Shown here one piece after another: positions 30,864-40,181 of a DNA stretch of 64,000 bases. The notes under the pieces are model-generated. The model did not search any database, was not told the DNA's origin, and was given only the letters and a program-made list of their open reading frames with translations. Numbering within the stretch: the first letter of the stretch is position 1; every line of letters starts with the position of its first letter. The stretch comes from Acinetobacter sp. WCHA45 (GTDB lineage Bacteria; Pseudomonadota; Gammaproteobacteria; Pseudomonadales; Moraxellaceae): NCBI RefSeq assembly GCF_002165255.2, contig NZ_CP028561.1:682001-746000 (forward strand). Direction: 5' to 3'. The position numbers and the translations under genes are program-made.

Positions 30864-31538
30864 ATGACGATCAAAAATATTCTGATTGATTTAGATGGGA
30901 CTTTAACTGACCCTAAAGCGGGTATTCATCGCTCAATTCGTTATGCTTTAGAAAAACTGGGCCACCCTTTAGCGGATGGAGTTGATTTAGATTGGACGAT
31001 TGGACCTCCGTTGAAAGCTTCTTTGGCGAAGTTATTAAATACTCAGGATGATGATTTTGCTGAACAAGCGTTACTTGCTTATCGTGAGCGTTTTTCAGTG
31101 ACTGGTTTATTTGAAAATGAAGTTTATGCAACAGTGGTAGAAACGTTGCAACAGTTACAACTACAAGGTTATCGATTATTTTTAGCGACGGCGAAGCCAA
31201 CAGTTTATGCGAAACGTATCCTTGCCCATTTTGGTTTGGATCAATTTTTTACTGAAATGTATGGCAGTGAATTAACAGGTGAACGTACCAATAAAGTAGA
31301 TCTAATAGCTTATATTCTTGAAAAAGAGCAATTGGATGCGCAGCAATGCATTATGGTGGGAGACCGACAATATGATGTGATTGGTGCACGTGCCCATGGT
31401 ATTGAAACCATTGCTGTAAATTATGGTTATGGCACAGCAGAAGAACTTGCTCAAGTACAACCGATTGCTCAAATTTCACAATTTAGCCAATTGCTTAATA
31501 CGGTGAATCAACTGAATTTAGAACGAAAAGTATCATAA
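30864..31538 (+). CDS. HAD-superfamily phosphatase, phosphoglycolate-phosphatase-like
   Basis: A 224-residue HAD hydrolase with a helical cap. Motif I is DLDGTLTDP at about 8-16 (nucleophile Asp8), motif II FLATAKP, and motif IV GDRQYDVIGA near 167-176. The family covers Gph, PpaX and related phosphatases, so the substrate cannot be fixed. It is followed by a strong terminator shared with ribB. Confidence 0.85.
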   Translation: MTIKNILIDLDGTLTDPKAGIHRSIRYALEKLGHPLADGVDLDWTIGPPLKASLAKLLNTQDDDFAEQALLAYRERFSVTGLFENEVYATVVETLQQLQLQGYRLFLATAKPTVYAKRILAHFGLDQFFTEMYGSELTGERTNKVDLIAYILEKEQLDAQQCIMVGDRQYDVIGARAHGIETIAVNYGYGTAEELAQVQPIAQISQFSQLLNTVNQLNLERKVS

Positions 31539-31552
31539 CCAGGAACGCAATA

Positions 31553-31580
31553 AAAAGCCTCGAATGATCGAGGCTTTTTT
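31553..31580. terminator. Bidirectional terminator between HAD gene and ribB
   Basis: Stem GCCTCG/CGAGGC with an AATGAT loop, A run before and six T after. Confidence 0.9.
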
Positions 31581-31586
31581 GTTTCA

Positions 31587-32246
31587 TTAAATATTATGTT
31601 TTAAGCGATATTGAACCAATTCTTCGATACTAATCACGGTAAGGCCATGTGTCTGAGCATAAGCTAGAACTTGAATACCTGATGCCATAGAGCCATCAGG
31701 ATTAGTCAATTCACATAATACGCCAGAAGGTTTTAAACCAGCCAAACGGGCTAAATCTATTGTTCCTTCAGTATGTCCTCTGCGAGTTAATACGCCACCA
31801 TTACGTGCACGTAATGGGAACACATGACCTGGTCGACTGAGGTCACTTGCAATAGCACCATCTTTAGTGGCAGCTAAAATTGTTGTTACGCGATCTTTAG
31901 CAGAAACACCGGTGGTCACACCTTGTGCCGCTTCGATCGTTACCGTGAATGCTGTTTTAAATTGGCTAGAATTGTCGACCACCATTGGTGGGAGTGCTAG
32001 ATGATCGGCCAACTCTTCTGTCAGACATAAGCACACAATACCAGAACCATCACGAATCATTCGTGCCATGGTTTCGACAGTGAGTGTTTCAGCAGCAATA
32101 ATAAGATCAGCTTCATTTTCACGATCGAAATCATCCATTACCAATACTGGTTTGCCTTGGCGGATGTCTTCTAAAGCTTGTTGAATACGTTGTTCAGCAG
32201 GGGAAAGGGCTGAAAAGAAAAGTTCGGGTTGAATTAAACTCGACAT
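31587..32246 (-). CDS. ribB: 3,4-dihydroxy-2-butanone 4-phosphate synthase RibB
   Basis: RibB converts ribulose 5-phosphate to the four-carbon unit of riboflavin. From the ATG at 32246 it is 219 residues, the normal single-domain length; the frame is open 38 codons further upstream into the riboswitch but without family support. The acidic site [11 protein letters not shown] is at about 38-48, and the [23 protein letters not shown] segment is diagnostic. It is preceded by an FMN riboswitch, so it is probably shut off when FMN is plentiful. Confidence 0.94.
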   Translation of the reverse strand: MSSLIQPELFFSALSPAEQRIQQALEDIRQGKPVLVMDDFDRENEADLIIAAETLTVETMARMIRDGSGIVCLCLTEELADHLALPPMVVDNSSQFKTAFTVTIEAAQGVTTGVSAKDRVTTILAATKDGAIASDLSRPGHVFPLRARNGGVLTRRGHTEGTIDLARLAGLKPSGVLCELTNPDGSMASGIQVLAYAQTHGLTVISIEELVQYRLKHNI

Positions 32247-32351
32247 AATGAAACGCTCTCGTAAATAGGATACGGTTGAACATTTCAGGACTGATGTAAA
32301 AAATAAGCGTACACCAAAACAACGCGAAAAGCGTATTTCAGTGGTTTCGTC

Positions 32352-32500
32352 TTCTTTCATCCGGACTATACCGTCGGCTTTGGTCTCTCACCAAATCTGC
32401 GAGTATATAAATATATACAGGCTCGTGGGCTGATTAGGTCACTTGATTGCAAGGCCCAACTTACCACCGGTGGGGAATTACACCCCGCCCTGAAGCGATG
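32352..32500 (-). promoter_or_regulatory. FMN riboswitch (RFN element) of ribB
   Basis: Read on the minus strand, the sequence begins CTTCAGGGCGGGGTG, continues with AATTCCCCACCGGTGGTAAG, then AGCCCACGAGC, and ends with GACGGTATAGTCCGGATGAAAG, the conserved blocks of the RFN aptamer in the right order. A variable helix is formed by an AT-rich palindrome (GTATATA/TATATAC). The aptamer ends about 105 bases before the ribB start, which leaves room for an expression platform. FMN binding would lower ribB expression. Confidence 0.95.
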
Positions 32501-32670
32501 TGCTTTGATTATAGCTAGTTTTTTGAGAGGAAAGGGAACTATTTATGAAATGGATCGTTCTATTGAAATATGAATTTAAGCAAATGAAGTTTCGGTTTTG
32601 TCGTGGAGAAGTCATTGTTTTTGAATTGTTTTGATGAGTTCTATTCAGCACTTAGTATCGACCTAGCTAT

Positions 32671-32702
32671 AAAAAAGCCAGTTCATCTTGACTGGCTTTT
32701 TT
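32671..32702. terminator. Bidirectional terminator downstream of panD
   Basis: Stem GCCAGT/ACTGGC with six A on the left and six T on the right. On the minus strand it ends the panD transcript. Confidence 0.85.
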
Positions 32703-32718
32703 GAAATTTTTTAAATAT

Positions 32719-33099
32719 TTATGCAATTTGTACAGGAATACAGTTTGCCGTGTGATTGACTGTATTGTCCGGATTTGCATAAACCAAACGTGGTTTGTGG
32801 AGGTTTGCTTCTACTTCAGTGAAATCACCAAAAGTTGCAATAATGACTAAATCACCGACATCAGCTTGGTGTGCTGCGCCACCATTCACTGAAATAATAC
32901 CTGAGTCATCTTCACCACGAATTGCATAAGTTGTGAAGCGTTTGCCGTTGGTTACGTTCCATACGTGGATTTCTTCGTATTCACGAATCCCTGCTAAGTC
33001 CATTAATACACCATCAATTGCACAAGAACCTTCATAATGAAGTTCTGCATGAGTGACAACTGCACGGTGAATTTTACATTTTAATAAACGAGATAGCAT
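32719..33099 (-). CDS. panD: Aspartate 1-decarboxylase PanD (proenzyme)
   Basis: A pyruvoyl enzyme of 126 residues making beta-alanine for pantothenate. The self-cleavage site Gly24-Ser25 in EGSCAID is intact. I start it at ATG 33099, which follows CAGGAG and gives the typical [13 protein letters not shown] beginning; a longer frame upstream has no family support. It is monocistronic, with panB and panC absent from the window. Confidence 0.95.
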   Translation of the reverse strand: MLSRLLKCKIHRAVVTHAELHYEGSCAIDGVLMDLAGIREYEEIHVWNVTNGKRFTTYAIRGEDDSGIISVNGGAAHQADVGDLVIIATFGDFTEVEANLHKPRLVYANPDNTVNHTANCIPVQIA

Positions 33100-33245
33100 G
33101 GCTAGCGTCTCCTGAGTAAGACCTAAGATGAATATCTTATTGGTTGACTTGTCACGTTTCCCGCTGGCGATAGGCGGTTTGATGCGCATTTTGCGCTTAA
33201 AAATGCAATATGGCAAGCGTGATTGATCAACAATTCAGTTTAAAT

Positions 33246-33827
33246 TTAAGCGGGTTTGTATGCATTAATTTGATTCATTGCCTGTGAAACTTGTCCATCG
33301 ACAAGCATTTTCACTTTGGATAAAGCATGATCAATCGCAGCATCCATTAAAGCTTGTTCACTGCTAGGAGCTTTGCCAAGCACATGACCAGAAACACGTT
33401 CTTTAGAACCAGGATGTCCAATTCCTATACGTAAGCGATGGAAATTAGCACCAATATGTGGAACGATGTCGCGAAGACCATTATGTCCGCCATGTCCACC
33501 ACCTGATTTTAAACGAATAATACCAGGATCCATATCGAGTTCATCATGAGCAACAAGAATTGCTTCAGGTGCAACTTGATAAAATTTGGCAAATGGTACG
33601 ACACTTTGACCAGAACGGTTCATGAAAGTGGTAGGTAAGAGTAAACGTACGTCATGACCATCAATTTGACCACGACCGCTGTATCCATGAAATTTTGGAT
33701 CAGCCTTTAAAGAAATACCATAACGATCTGCAAGCTGTTCTACAAACCAGAAACCTGCATTATGGCGGGTTTGGGCATATTCCTTACCAGGATTACCCAA
33801 ACCAACAATTAGCGAAATATTTGACAC
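33246..33827 (-). CDS. pth: Peptidyl-tRNA hydrolase
   Basis: Recycles peptidyl-tRNA released from stalled ribosomes. The 193-residue protein starts VGLGNPGKEYAQTRHNAG, with catalytic His22 and neighbouring Asn23. The HDELDMDPG and GGHGGHNGLRD segments at about 92-125 are invariant in the family. It follows rplY by 19 bases, the usual rplY-pth order. Confidence 0.95.
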   Translation of the reverse strand: MSNISLIVGLGNPGKEYAQTRHNAGFWFVEQLADRYGISLKADPKFHGYSGRGQIDGHDVRLLLPTTFMNRSGQSVVPFAKFYQVAPEAILVAHDELDMDPGIIRLKSGGGHGGHNGLRDIVPHIGANFHRLRIGIGHPGSKERVSGHVLGKAPSSEQALMDAAIDHALSKVKMLVDGQVSQAMNQINAYKPA

Positions 33828-33846
33828 TAATTTACGCCTTTAACAC

Positions 33847-34149
33847 TTATGCGCGTTTGAAGTCAGCGTGCATAGGTGTGTTTTTAGCTGGGTGACGTTG
33901 TAACGCTTGGATTTTAACGTTTTCAACTTTATCACCGATTTTGATTTCGATAACTTCTTCGAAGAAAGCATTGTTTTCTAAAGCTTTAACGATTTCACGA
34001 AGCTCTAAAGTAACAGCTACAGGCTCAGCGCTACCACCATAGATGATTGCTGGGATTTGAGCAGCGTGGCGAAGGCGGCGGCTCGAACCTTTCCCTTGTT
34101 GTGCTACTTCACGTGCTTGAGCGTTTAATACGAAGTTTGCCATGGGCAT
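33847..34149 (-). CDS. rplY: Ribosomal protein L25
   Basis: A 100-residue 5S rRNA-binding protein of the short L25 type, without the C-terminal CTC domain. The start [22 protein letters not shown] and the IPAIIYGG loop are typical. A hairpin CTAAACT/AGTTTAG near 34171-34191 lies in its leader and could affect expression, which I cannot confirm. It sits between prs and pth. Confidence 0.94.
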   Translation of the reverse strand: MPMANFVLNAQAREVAQQGKGSSRRLRHAAQIPAIIYGGSAEPVAVTLELREIVKALENNAFFEEVIEIKIGDKVENVKIQALQRHPAKNTPMHADFKRA

Positions 34150-34196
34150 ATCCTCATTGAGTTTGAGTAACTAAACTTGCGACCAGTTTAGTGATA

Positions 34197-34223
34197 GAAA
34201 AACCCTAGCGAGCTAGGGTTTAA
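34197..34223 (-). terminator. Terminator between prs and rplY
   Basis: On the minus strand, stem AACCCTAG/CTAGGGTT with a CTCG loop followed by TTTT. It lies directly downstream of the prs stop and may only attenuate read-through into rplY-pth. Confidence 0.8.
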
Positions 34224-34240
34224 GAAAAAAAGCTGGGCTA

Positions 34241-35194
34241 TTATAGATAACTATCGAACATAGCGCTAATAGATTCTTCGTTATTGATACGACGAATTGT
34301 TTCAGCAACCATGCTTGCAACAGAAACTTGGCGAATTTTACCTAAGTTTGCTGCTTCATCTGAAAGAGGAATCGTGTCAGTAACAACGAGTTCATCAATA
34401 ACAGAGTTACGAAGGTTATCAATCGCTTTGCCTGATAAAACAGGGTGAGTCGCATAAGCAATCACTCGACGAGCACCAAATTGTTTCAGTGCATCCGCAG
34501 CTTTGCAAAGCGTACCTGCTGTGTCGACCATGTCATCAACAATGACACAGTCACGATCTTTTACATCACCAATCAAATGCATCACTTGTGACTCATTTGC
34601 TTTTTGGCGACGTTTATCAATGATAGCTAAATCGATATCACCTAACTGTTTTGCAACAGCACGTGCACGAACAACACCACCAACGTCAGGTGAAACCACC
34701 ATAAGGTTGTCATGTTGTTGTTGACGTAGGTCTGCCAATAACGCAGGCGTTCCGTAGATGTTGTCAACAGGAATATCAAAGAAACCTTGAATTTGGTCTG
34801 CGTGTAAGTCGATCATTACCACACGGTCAATACCTACAGTTGTCAGCATGTCTGCAACAACTTTTGCAGTAATTGGAACACGAGCAGAACGTGGACGACG
34901 ATCTTGACGTGCATAACCGAAATACGGAATGACTGCAGTGATACGACCAGCACTTGCACGACGCAAAGCATCAGCCATGACCAAGATTTCCATCAGGTTA
35001 TCGTTGGTAGGCGCACAAGTAGATTGAACGATAAAAACGTCTTTACCACGAACATTTTCAGTAATTTCAACTGAAATTTCACCATCAGAAAACTTACTTA
35101 CAGAAGCAGCACCGAGAGGGATATGTAAATGGCTTACGACTTTTTGGGCGAAATGTGGATGAGCACTTCCACTAAAAACGACAAGATTGGGCAT
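34241..35194 (-). CDS. prs: Ribose-phosphate pyrophosphokinase (PRPP synthetase)
   Basis: Makes PRPP from ribose 5-phosphate and ATP for nucleotide, His and Trp synthesis. The 317-residue length is typical. [15 protein letters not shown] and the PRPP signature [13 protein letters not shown] (about 216-228) are intact, as is the flexible loop [14 protein letters not shown]. It lies just downstream of the tRNA-Gln cluster on the same strand. Confidence 0.96.
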   Translation of the reverse strand: MPNLVVFSGSAHPHFAQKVVSHLHIPLGAASVSKFSDGEISVEITENVRGKDVFIVQSTCAPTNDNLMEILVMADALRRASAGRITAVIPYFGYARQDRRPRSARVPITAKVVADMLTTVGIDRVVMIDLHADQIQGFFDIPVDNIYGTPALLADLRQQQHDNLMVVSPDVGGVVRARAVAKQLGDIDLAIIDKRRQKANESQVMHLIGDVKDRDCVIVDDMVDTAGTLCKAADALKQFGARRVIAYATHPVLSGKAIDNLRNSVIDELVVTDTIPLSDEAANLGKIRQVSVASMVAETIRRINNEESISAMFDSYL

Positions 35195-35231
35195 GAAGCA
35201 CCCTTGGCGGTTGGCTTATAATGAATTTGGA

Positions 35232-35306
35232 TGGCAGGGGCGGCTGGATTCGAACCAACGGATGGCGAGATCAAAACCCGCTGCCTTACCACTTGGCGAC
35301 GCCCCT
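35232..35306 (-). tRNA. tRNA-Gln (TTG), copy 4 in transcription order
   Basis: 75 bases, encoded CCA. Acceptor stem AGGGGCG/CGCCCCT, discriminator G, anticodon loop TTTTGAT reading TTG, T loop TTCGAAT. Identical in sequence to the three other copies. It is the copy nearest prs, 37 bases from its start. Confidence 0.97.
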
Positions 35307-35391
35307 AATGCGGCAGAACTTTAATCGTTTTGCATGATAATGTCAATATGATTGAACAGGTATCAATATAAAACAAGTCTGTCTAAAGATA

Positions 35392-35466
35392 TGGCAGGGG
35401 CGGCTGGATTCGAACCAACGGATGGCGAGATCAAAACCCGCTGCCTTACCACTTGGCGACGCCCCT
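35392..35466 (-). tRNA. tRNA-Gln (TTG), copy 3 in transcription order
   Basis: Same 75-base sequence as the other copies, with CCA encoded. It is separated from the next downstream copy by 85 bases, the longest spacer in the cluster. Confidence 0.97.
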
Positions 35467-35484
35467 AAATTTGATGATATGTAA

Positions 35485-35559
35485 TGGCAGGGGCGGCTGG
35501 ATTCGAACCAACGGATGGCGAGATCAAAACCCGCTGCCTTACCACTTGGCGACGCCCCT
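35485..35559 (-). tRNA. tRNA-Gln (TTG), copy 2 in transcription order
   Basis: Same 75-base sequence, separated from its neighbours by spacers of 18 and 25 bases, too short for own promoters, so a joint precursor is likely. Confidence 0.97.
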
Positions 35560-35584
35560 ATTACATACATCTACAGGTGAAAAT

Positions 35585-35659
35585 TGGCAGGGGCGGCTGG
35601 ATTCGAACCAACGGATGGCGAGATCAAAACCCGCTGCCTTACCACTTGGCGACGCCCCT
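35585..35659 (-). tRNA. tRNA-Gln (TTG), copy 1 in transcription order, overlapping the ispE stop
   Basis: Same 75-base sequence. Its first two bases (A1, G2) are the last two of the TAG stop codon of ispE at 35658-35660. The coding message and this tRNA can therefore not both be complete after one cleavage at the tRNA 5' end. Confidence 0.95.
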
Positions 35660-36491
35660 AACGTGTAACTTTGAAATGTCTTAAAGGTGATTCTGCTAAA
35701 CTGTTGACCAAGTAAGCTTTACAAGGTGCGTTTTGCAAAATCTTCTTCGTATCCATTTCACTGGTTACTTCAGTAAAAACACAAGCACCTGTACCTGTAA
35801 GCTTTGCTAGACCAAATTGATCTAAATATTGCATCGCTTCTTCAACTTCAGGGTATAACTGTCGAGCCAGAGGTTCGAAGTTATTTCCAAAGCTAGAAGG
35901 TTCTAACTGATAGGCGCAAAATGTAGTGATCTTGGAATCTCTTGTCAATGTTTTTTGTGAAAAAAGTGCTTGAGTGCTGATAAAACAATCAGGTTTTAAA
36001 ATTATGAATTGTTTTTGAGCTAAGTCTATGAATGATAAATGTTCACCTATGCCTTCTGCCCATGCATTTCGACCAAAAATAAAGATAGGCACATCTGCAC
36101 CCAGTTGCACACCATAATCAGCTAATTGCTGTTCATTTAAACCGCATTGCCACAGTTGATTGAGTACAATGAGTGTAGTGGCTGCATTAGATGAACCGCC
36201 GCCAAGACCAGCACCCATCGGAATATTTTTCTCGATTTGAATATTTAACCCACATGGTTCTTTTGCATGTGGGCGTAATAATTGTGCTGCACGATAGATG
36301 AGATTTTGTTCAAGTTGAACTTCAGCAATACCTTCAATCTGGATTATTTCTTCAGACAAATTTTCAAAAGTCATCCAATCATATAGGTCAATTAATTGAA
36401 AAATCGTCTGTAATTCATGGTAACCGTTCGCTCGACGACCAGTAATATGCAGAAATAAATTTAATTTTGCAGGTGAAGGTACTCTAATCAT
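35658..36491 (-). CDS. ispE: 4-diphosphocytidyl-2-C-methyl-D-erythritol kinase IspE
   Basis: A GHMP kinase of the MEP isoprenoid pathway, 277 residues. The start PSPAKLNLFLHITGRRANGYHEL holds the catalytic Lys region, and the ATP loop PMGAGLGGGSSNAA is at about 90-103. LTGTGACVFTE forms the third motif. It follows lolB by 16 bases. Its TAG stop overlaps the first tRNA-Gln gene by two bases. Confidence 0.95.
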   Translation of the reverse strand: MIRVPSPAKLNLFLHITGRRANGYHELQTIFQLIDLYDWMTFENLSEEIIQIEGIAEVQLEQNLIYRAAQLLRPHAKEPCGLNIQIEKNIPMGAGLGGGSSNAATTLIVLNQLWQCGLNEQQLADYGVQLGADVPIFIFGRNAWAEGIGEHLSFIDLAQKQFIILKPDCFISTQALFSQKTLTRDSKITTFCAYQLEPSSFGNNFEPLARQLYPEVEEAMQYLDQFGLAKLTGTGACVFTEVTSEMDTKKILQNAPCKAYLVNSLAESPLRHFKVTR

Positions 36492-36507
36492 AGATTAATT
36501 TAATCAA

Positions 36508-37089
36508 TTATCGATTTTGAATCACCATTGTAATACGGTTTTCTTTATCTTCCGCAAGTGGTTGTTTAAGTAATAATTTATTTGGCAGCATTTGTGCGTC
36601 GTTATAACTAAAATCAACTGTCCAACCATCTTCAATGAGTTGCTTTAATCTATTATTTTCATCTTTTATGATTTGCGCATTTTGAGTCGCAGGTTTGGCT
36701 TGTACCCAATACGTCAAGTGCATAATTGGTGCTTGCCATCCTGTAGCTTTTTCAAGTAATTCTTCAGGTGTGGTCGCTGAAATAAGTCCAGTTTTTGCAC
36801 TATTTAGTGTGACTTCACCAGGTTTACCTTGAATTTGTGTTTTTCCAACACCTAGGATTCCAGTTAATTCAATATCAAATTCATCTTGTTGCTGTGCCCA
36901 TGTAAAGAATGCACTGCCAGATTGCTGCGGTGTGCGAACCCCAATTTTGCCTTGTAAGTTAAAATTATTTTCATCTTGAACTTGCGGTGTCACGATTGGT
37001 TTTTGGGGTTGAGTTAAGCTTTGACAACCACTAAGTATTAAAACACTTGAACTACAAATCGCAATGCATAGTTTTGACAATGAGCGCAT
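36508..37089 (-). CDS. lolB: Outer-membrane lipoprotein LolB
   Basis: Receives lipoproteins from LolA and inserts them into the outer membrane. The 193-residue precursor has a lipobox LSGC with Cys22. The segment FNLQGKIGVRTPQQSGSAFF at about 43-62 and the YWVQAKPA region are typical. It lies between the TPR gene (4 bases away) and ispE, the standard gamma-proteobacterial lolB-ispE order. Confidence 0.9.
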   Translation of the reverse strand: MRSLSKLCIAICSSSVLILSGCQSLTQPQKPIVTPQVQDENNFNLQGKIGVRTPQQSGSAFFTWAQQQDEFDIELTGILGVGKTQIQGKPGEVTLNSAKTGLISATTPEELLEKATGWQAPIMHLTYWVQAKPATQNAQIIKDENNRLKQLIEDGWTVDFSYNDAQMLPNKLLLKQPLAEDKENRITMVIQNR

Positions 37090-37093
37090 GTAT

Positions 37094-38812
37094 TTAACTC
37101 TTTTTTACAGTGATAGGTAAGATTAAGCTATCAAGTTGTTGTAATTGTGGGGCATTTGCATGTTTTTGTTTCAATTGCTGTAACACCTCACTAAATTGTG
37201 TGAGTGCGCCTTGCATATACAGCGCTTTAGCATAGCGAACTCCAATATTGATATTTTGGCTAATTGAATAGGCTTGTCCCAAGACTTTGGTTGCGGTATC
37301 AAAATCATTTTGTAGAAAAGCGATATAGCCCAATGTATCAAGAATAGAGGCTTGTTCAGGTGCAAAGTTGAGCGCTAGTTCTGCATATTTGCGCGCTTCT
37401 TTTAGGCGACGATTTTGCAATGCTAAGGTATAGGCATAAGCGTTTAAATAGGTCGGGCTATTGGGTTCAATAATTAAAAGCTGCTTCAAAGTTTTATCTA
37501 ATTTATCCCGATCGGTATAAGGATCCAGCAATAATACTTCTGCATAAAGCAGTTCAGGATCATCGGGTAAGCTCTTAATCGCTTCATCTAGCAATACTAA
37601 AGCTGCTTTTTTATTATCCATCTTTTTTAAAATATCAGCTTGAGCTTGATAGAGGAAACTTGCATGTTGTGGATAATTCACCCGTTCTTGTGTAAGAAAG
37701 CGTAAAGCATCATTCAGTTGACCCTGCTTCTCAAAAATCGCGATCATATTGCGTCGAGACACAATATATAAGCTGCCATCCACGAGTCGATAGTATGCTT
37801 TTGCGGTTTCATAATGTTGTTTGCGCTGTGCATTGATTGCAAGATAGTAATAAGCTTCATTCTGATATTTTGCTGAAGAACGCAATTCAACTAAATATTG
37901 TTCAGCTTTTTCGTATTGTTTTAAATCAATACTGGTTAAGCCGGCAATAAATAAAGCTTCTTCAGTTTTTGGATAATCTTTGATAATACTTTCAAGCTTA
38001 TCTAATGCTTGCTGTTGTTGATTGATTTGAATGTAATAGCGAGCTTCAGCTAATCGTATATCAATATTGGTTTTATTTTTTCGACTGGCTTGTGCAAACC
38101 ACTTTTGTGTTTCAGCATCGTCGCGTAAAGCCATTAATAGATTGGCTTTCATCAGAATGAAACTGGTCGATTTTGAACGTTTACGTAAGGCTTTATTGAT
38201 ATTATTTAATGCTTGCTCATATAAGCCATCTTGCGCTTCTAATCCAGAGATTAAAGCCAAGATAGATGGGTTTTCACGTTCTTTACTGGTACGTAAGGCA
38301 TTTAATAAAATTTCACGATCTTGTGCTTGTTCGGGGGCAATCCCTGCCAAAATTTGTTCGAGATCAGCAGTTGGGTCAATATTTAAGATCTTATCTAATG
38401 TTTTAGCTGCCAATTCATATTCATGGGTTTTCAGGGCAATATGTGATAAGTAAAATAAAGCAGGAACATCTTTGGGTTCTTGTTCTACCCAATGTGTTGC
38501 AATATCTAATGCAGATTGAAAATCGTTATATTCTAAGGCGACATCTAAAGCACGCTGTTTGATTGTGGTTGAATTACTTCGAATTGCCAGCACTGTATAA
38601 TTGTGTAATGCAGTTGCAATATCATCATAAGCAAGAGAAAATTCAGCAACCATACTTTGTTGTAATGCGTTGTCAAAGCTTTTATCTGCATACATGTCGT
38701 GTATTGCTTGTGCAGAGACATACGAGCTCATGCTACCTAACAACAAGATTGTGGTAGAATACCGTCGAATCGTCTTGCCGCTAAAAAGGGTACGGCGATA
38801 TAGCTGACGCAA
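37094..38812 (-). CDS. Exported tetratricopeptide-repeat protein
   Basis: A 572-residue protein with a signal peptide ending SSYVSAQA near residue 36. The rest is a chain of TPR-like helical pairs, for example residues 110-145 (PALFYLSHIALKTHEYELAA), 345-380 and 455-530 (ASILDTLGYIAFLQNDFDTA). Homologues are common upstream of lolB in this group; their role, perhaps in envelope assembly, is not established. It heads the TPR-lolB-ispE-tRNA unit. Confidence 0.88.
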   Translation of the reverse strand: MRQLYRRTLFSGKTIRRYSTTILLLGSMSSYVSAQAIHDMYADKSFDNALQQSMVAEFSLAYDDIATALHNYTVLAIRSNSTTIKQRALDVALEYNDFQSALDIATHWVEQEPKDVPALFYLSHIALKTHEYELAAKTLDKILNIDPTADLEQILAGIAPEQAQDREILLNALRTSKERENPSILALISGLEAQDGLYEQALNNINKALRKRSKSTSFILMKANLLMALRDDAETQKWFAQASRKNKTNIDIRLAEARYYIQINQQQQALDKLESIIKDYPKTEEALFIAGLTSIDLKQYEKAEQYLVELRSSAKYQNEAYYYLAINAQRKQHYETAKAYYRLVDGSLYIVSRRNMIAIFEKQGQLNDALRFLTQERVNYPQHASFLYQAQADILKKMDNKKAALVLLDEAIKSLPDDPELLYAEVLLLDPYTDRDKLDKTLKQLLIIEPNSPTYLNAYAYTLALQNRRLKEARKYAELALNFAPEQASILDTLGYIAFLQNDFDTATKVLGQAYSISQNINIGVRYAKALYMQGALTQFSEVLQQLKQKHANAPQLQQLDSLILPITVKKS

Positions 38813-38891
38813 TTTTTATTGATCCAAAGTAATGCTTTTTATGACACCGATGTTGCACAATAACATAAATTTAGCGAAATGATGATCTGAT

Positions 38892-40175
38892 ATGTCTTTC
38901 TTTGCATTGGGTGTCAACCATCAAACAGCTTCTGTTGAACTTCGTGAACAAATCGCTTTCAATGCAGAGCGATTAGCTGCGCTATTGCTTGAACAAAATA
39001 AACATTCACCTTTGAATGATTTAGTTGTTGTATCAACCTGTAACCGCACTGAAGTTTATGCCATGACAGAAGATGCTGATAGTGTTCTGACTTGGTTAGC
39101 CCAAGTGAATAATATTGATGTAAAACATTTAATTCATCATGTTTATCGTTACGAAAATGCCCAAGCTGTTACACATTTAATGCGTGTTGCAAGTGGTTTA
39201 GACTCTTTGATGTTGGGTGAGCCGCAAATTTTAGGGCAAGTTAAAAGTGCTTTGGCTTTATCTAAAGATGCACAAACTGTGTCGCCAGAACTGAATAGTG
39301 TTTTTGAATATGCTTTTTATGCAGCGAAACGTGTTCGTTCAGAAACCTCTGTAGGTAGCCATGCTGTTTCAATGGGTTATGCAGTTGCTCAGTTAGCATT
39401 GCAAGTCTTTAGTCGCCCTGAAAAGTTAACGGTTATGGTAGTTGCCGCAGGTGAAATGAATAGTTTGGTTGCTAAGCATTTAGCGGAAATGGGTGTGGCA
39501 AAAATTCTAATTTGTAACCGTAGCCGTGAGCGTGCTGATTTACTGGCACAAGAAATTGCTCACCAAGTTGAGGTTGAAATTATTCCTTTTGCTGAACTTG
39601 CCCAGAATTTATATAGAGCAGATGTTGTCTCGAGCTGTACAGGAAGTTTACATCAAGTTATTCAATATTCAGATGTTAAAGCCGCACTTAAAAAGCGTCG
39701 CTATCAGCAAATGTTGATGGTCGATTTGGCTGTTCCACGTGATATTGATCCGAAAGTTGAATCATTAGATAACGTATATTTATATGGTGTGGATGATCTA
39801 CAAAGTGTGATTGATGAAAATTTAGCGCAACGTCGTCAGGCAGCTGTTGAGGCTGAAATTATGGTGAATCAATTGGCTACTCAATTGATGACCCAACAAA
39901 AAGTGAAAGAAGCGAGTAGCACCATTCAAGCTTATCGTCAGCACAGTGAAGAAGTCAGCCAAAAAGAGTTGGCACATGCATTAGAGTTATTGCAACATGG
40001 TCATGCCGCAGAACAGGTGATGCGGGAGTTTGCTCATCGCCTATCACAGAAACTTATGCACCCAACTTCTATTTTATTAAGAGAAGCTGCTAAAGCTGAA
40101 AATCCAGATTATTTTGAATGGTTACAGCAACATCTAAAGGATGTGTTTGAGCATGAGCGTAAACCGAGGCAGTAA
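38892..40175 (+). CDS. hemA: Glutamyl-tRNA reductase HemA
   Basis: First enzyme of C5-route tetrapyrrole synthesis, reducing glutamyl-tRNA to glutamate semialdehyde. The catalytic Cys50 lies in [29 protein letters not shown] is at about 101-117 and the NADPH domain follows. The 427-residue length is normal. It is divergent from the TPR gene and convergent with dnaG, whose stop lies 6 bases away with no terminator between. Confidence 0.95.
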   Translation: MSFFALGVNHQTASVELREQIAFNAERLAALLLEQNKHSPLNDLVVVSTCNRTEVYAMTEDADSVLTWLAQVNNIDVKHLIHHVYRYENAQAVTHLMRVASGLDSLMLGEPQILGQVKSALALSKDAQTVSPELNSVFEYAFYAAKRVRSETSVGSHAVSMGYAVAQLALQVFSRPEKLTVMVVAAGEMNSLVAKHLAEMGVAKILICNRSRERADLLAQEIAHQVEVEIIPFAELAQNLYRADVVSSCTGSLHQVIQYSDVKAALKKRRYQQMLMVDLAVPRDIDPKVESLDNVYLYGVDDLQSVIDENLAQRRQAAVEAEIMVNQLATQLMTQQKVKEASSTIQAYRQHSEEVSQKELAHALELLQHGHAAEQVMREFAHRLSQKLMHPTSILLREAAKAENPDYFEWLQQHLKDVFEHERKPRQ

Positions 40176-40181
40176 ATTAGC

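Noticed and set aside
32247..32360. A 38-residue N-terminal extension of RibB
   Set aside because: It reads into the FMN riboswitch region, has no family support and the internal ATG gives the normal length.
32545..32634. A 29-codon frame after GAGGAAAGGG between ribB leader and panD
   Set aside because: The spacing to the purine stretch is long and nothing around it supports a gene.
35343..35684. Open frames across the repeated tRNA region that look like a repetitive protein, and a CRISPR-like spacing of repeats
   Set aside because: The repeats are four complete tRNA-Gln genes with CCA ends and cloverleaf pairing; the frames are read through tRNA sequence and the unequal spacers are not CRISPR spacers.
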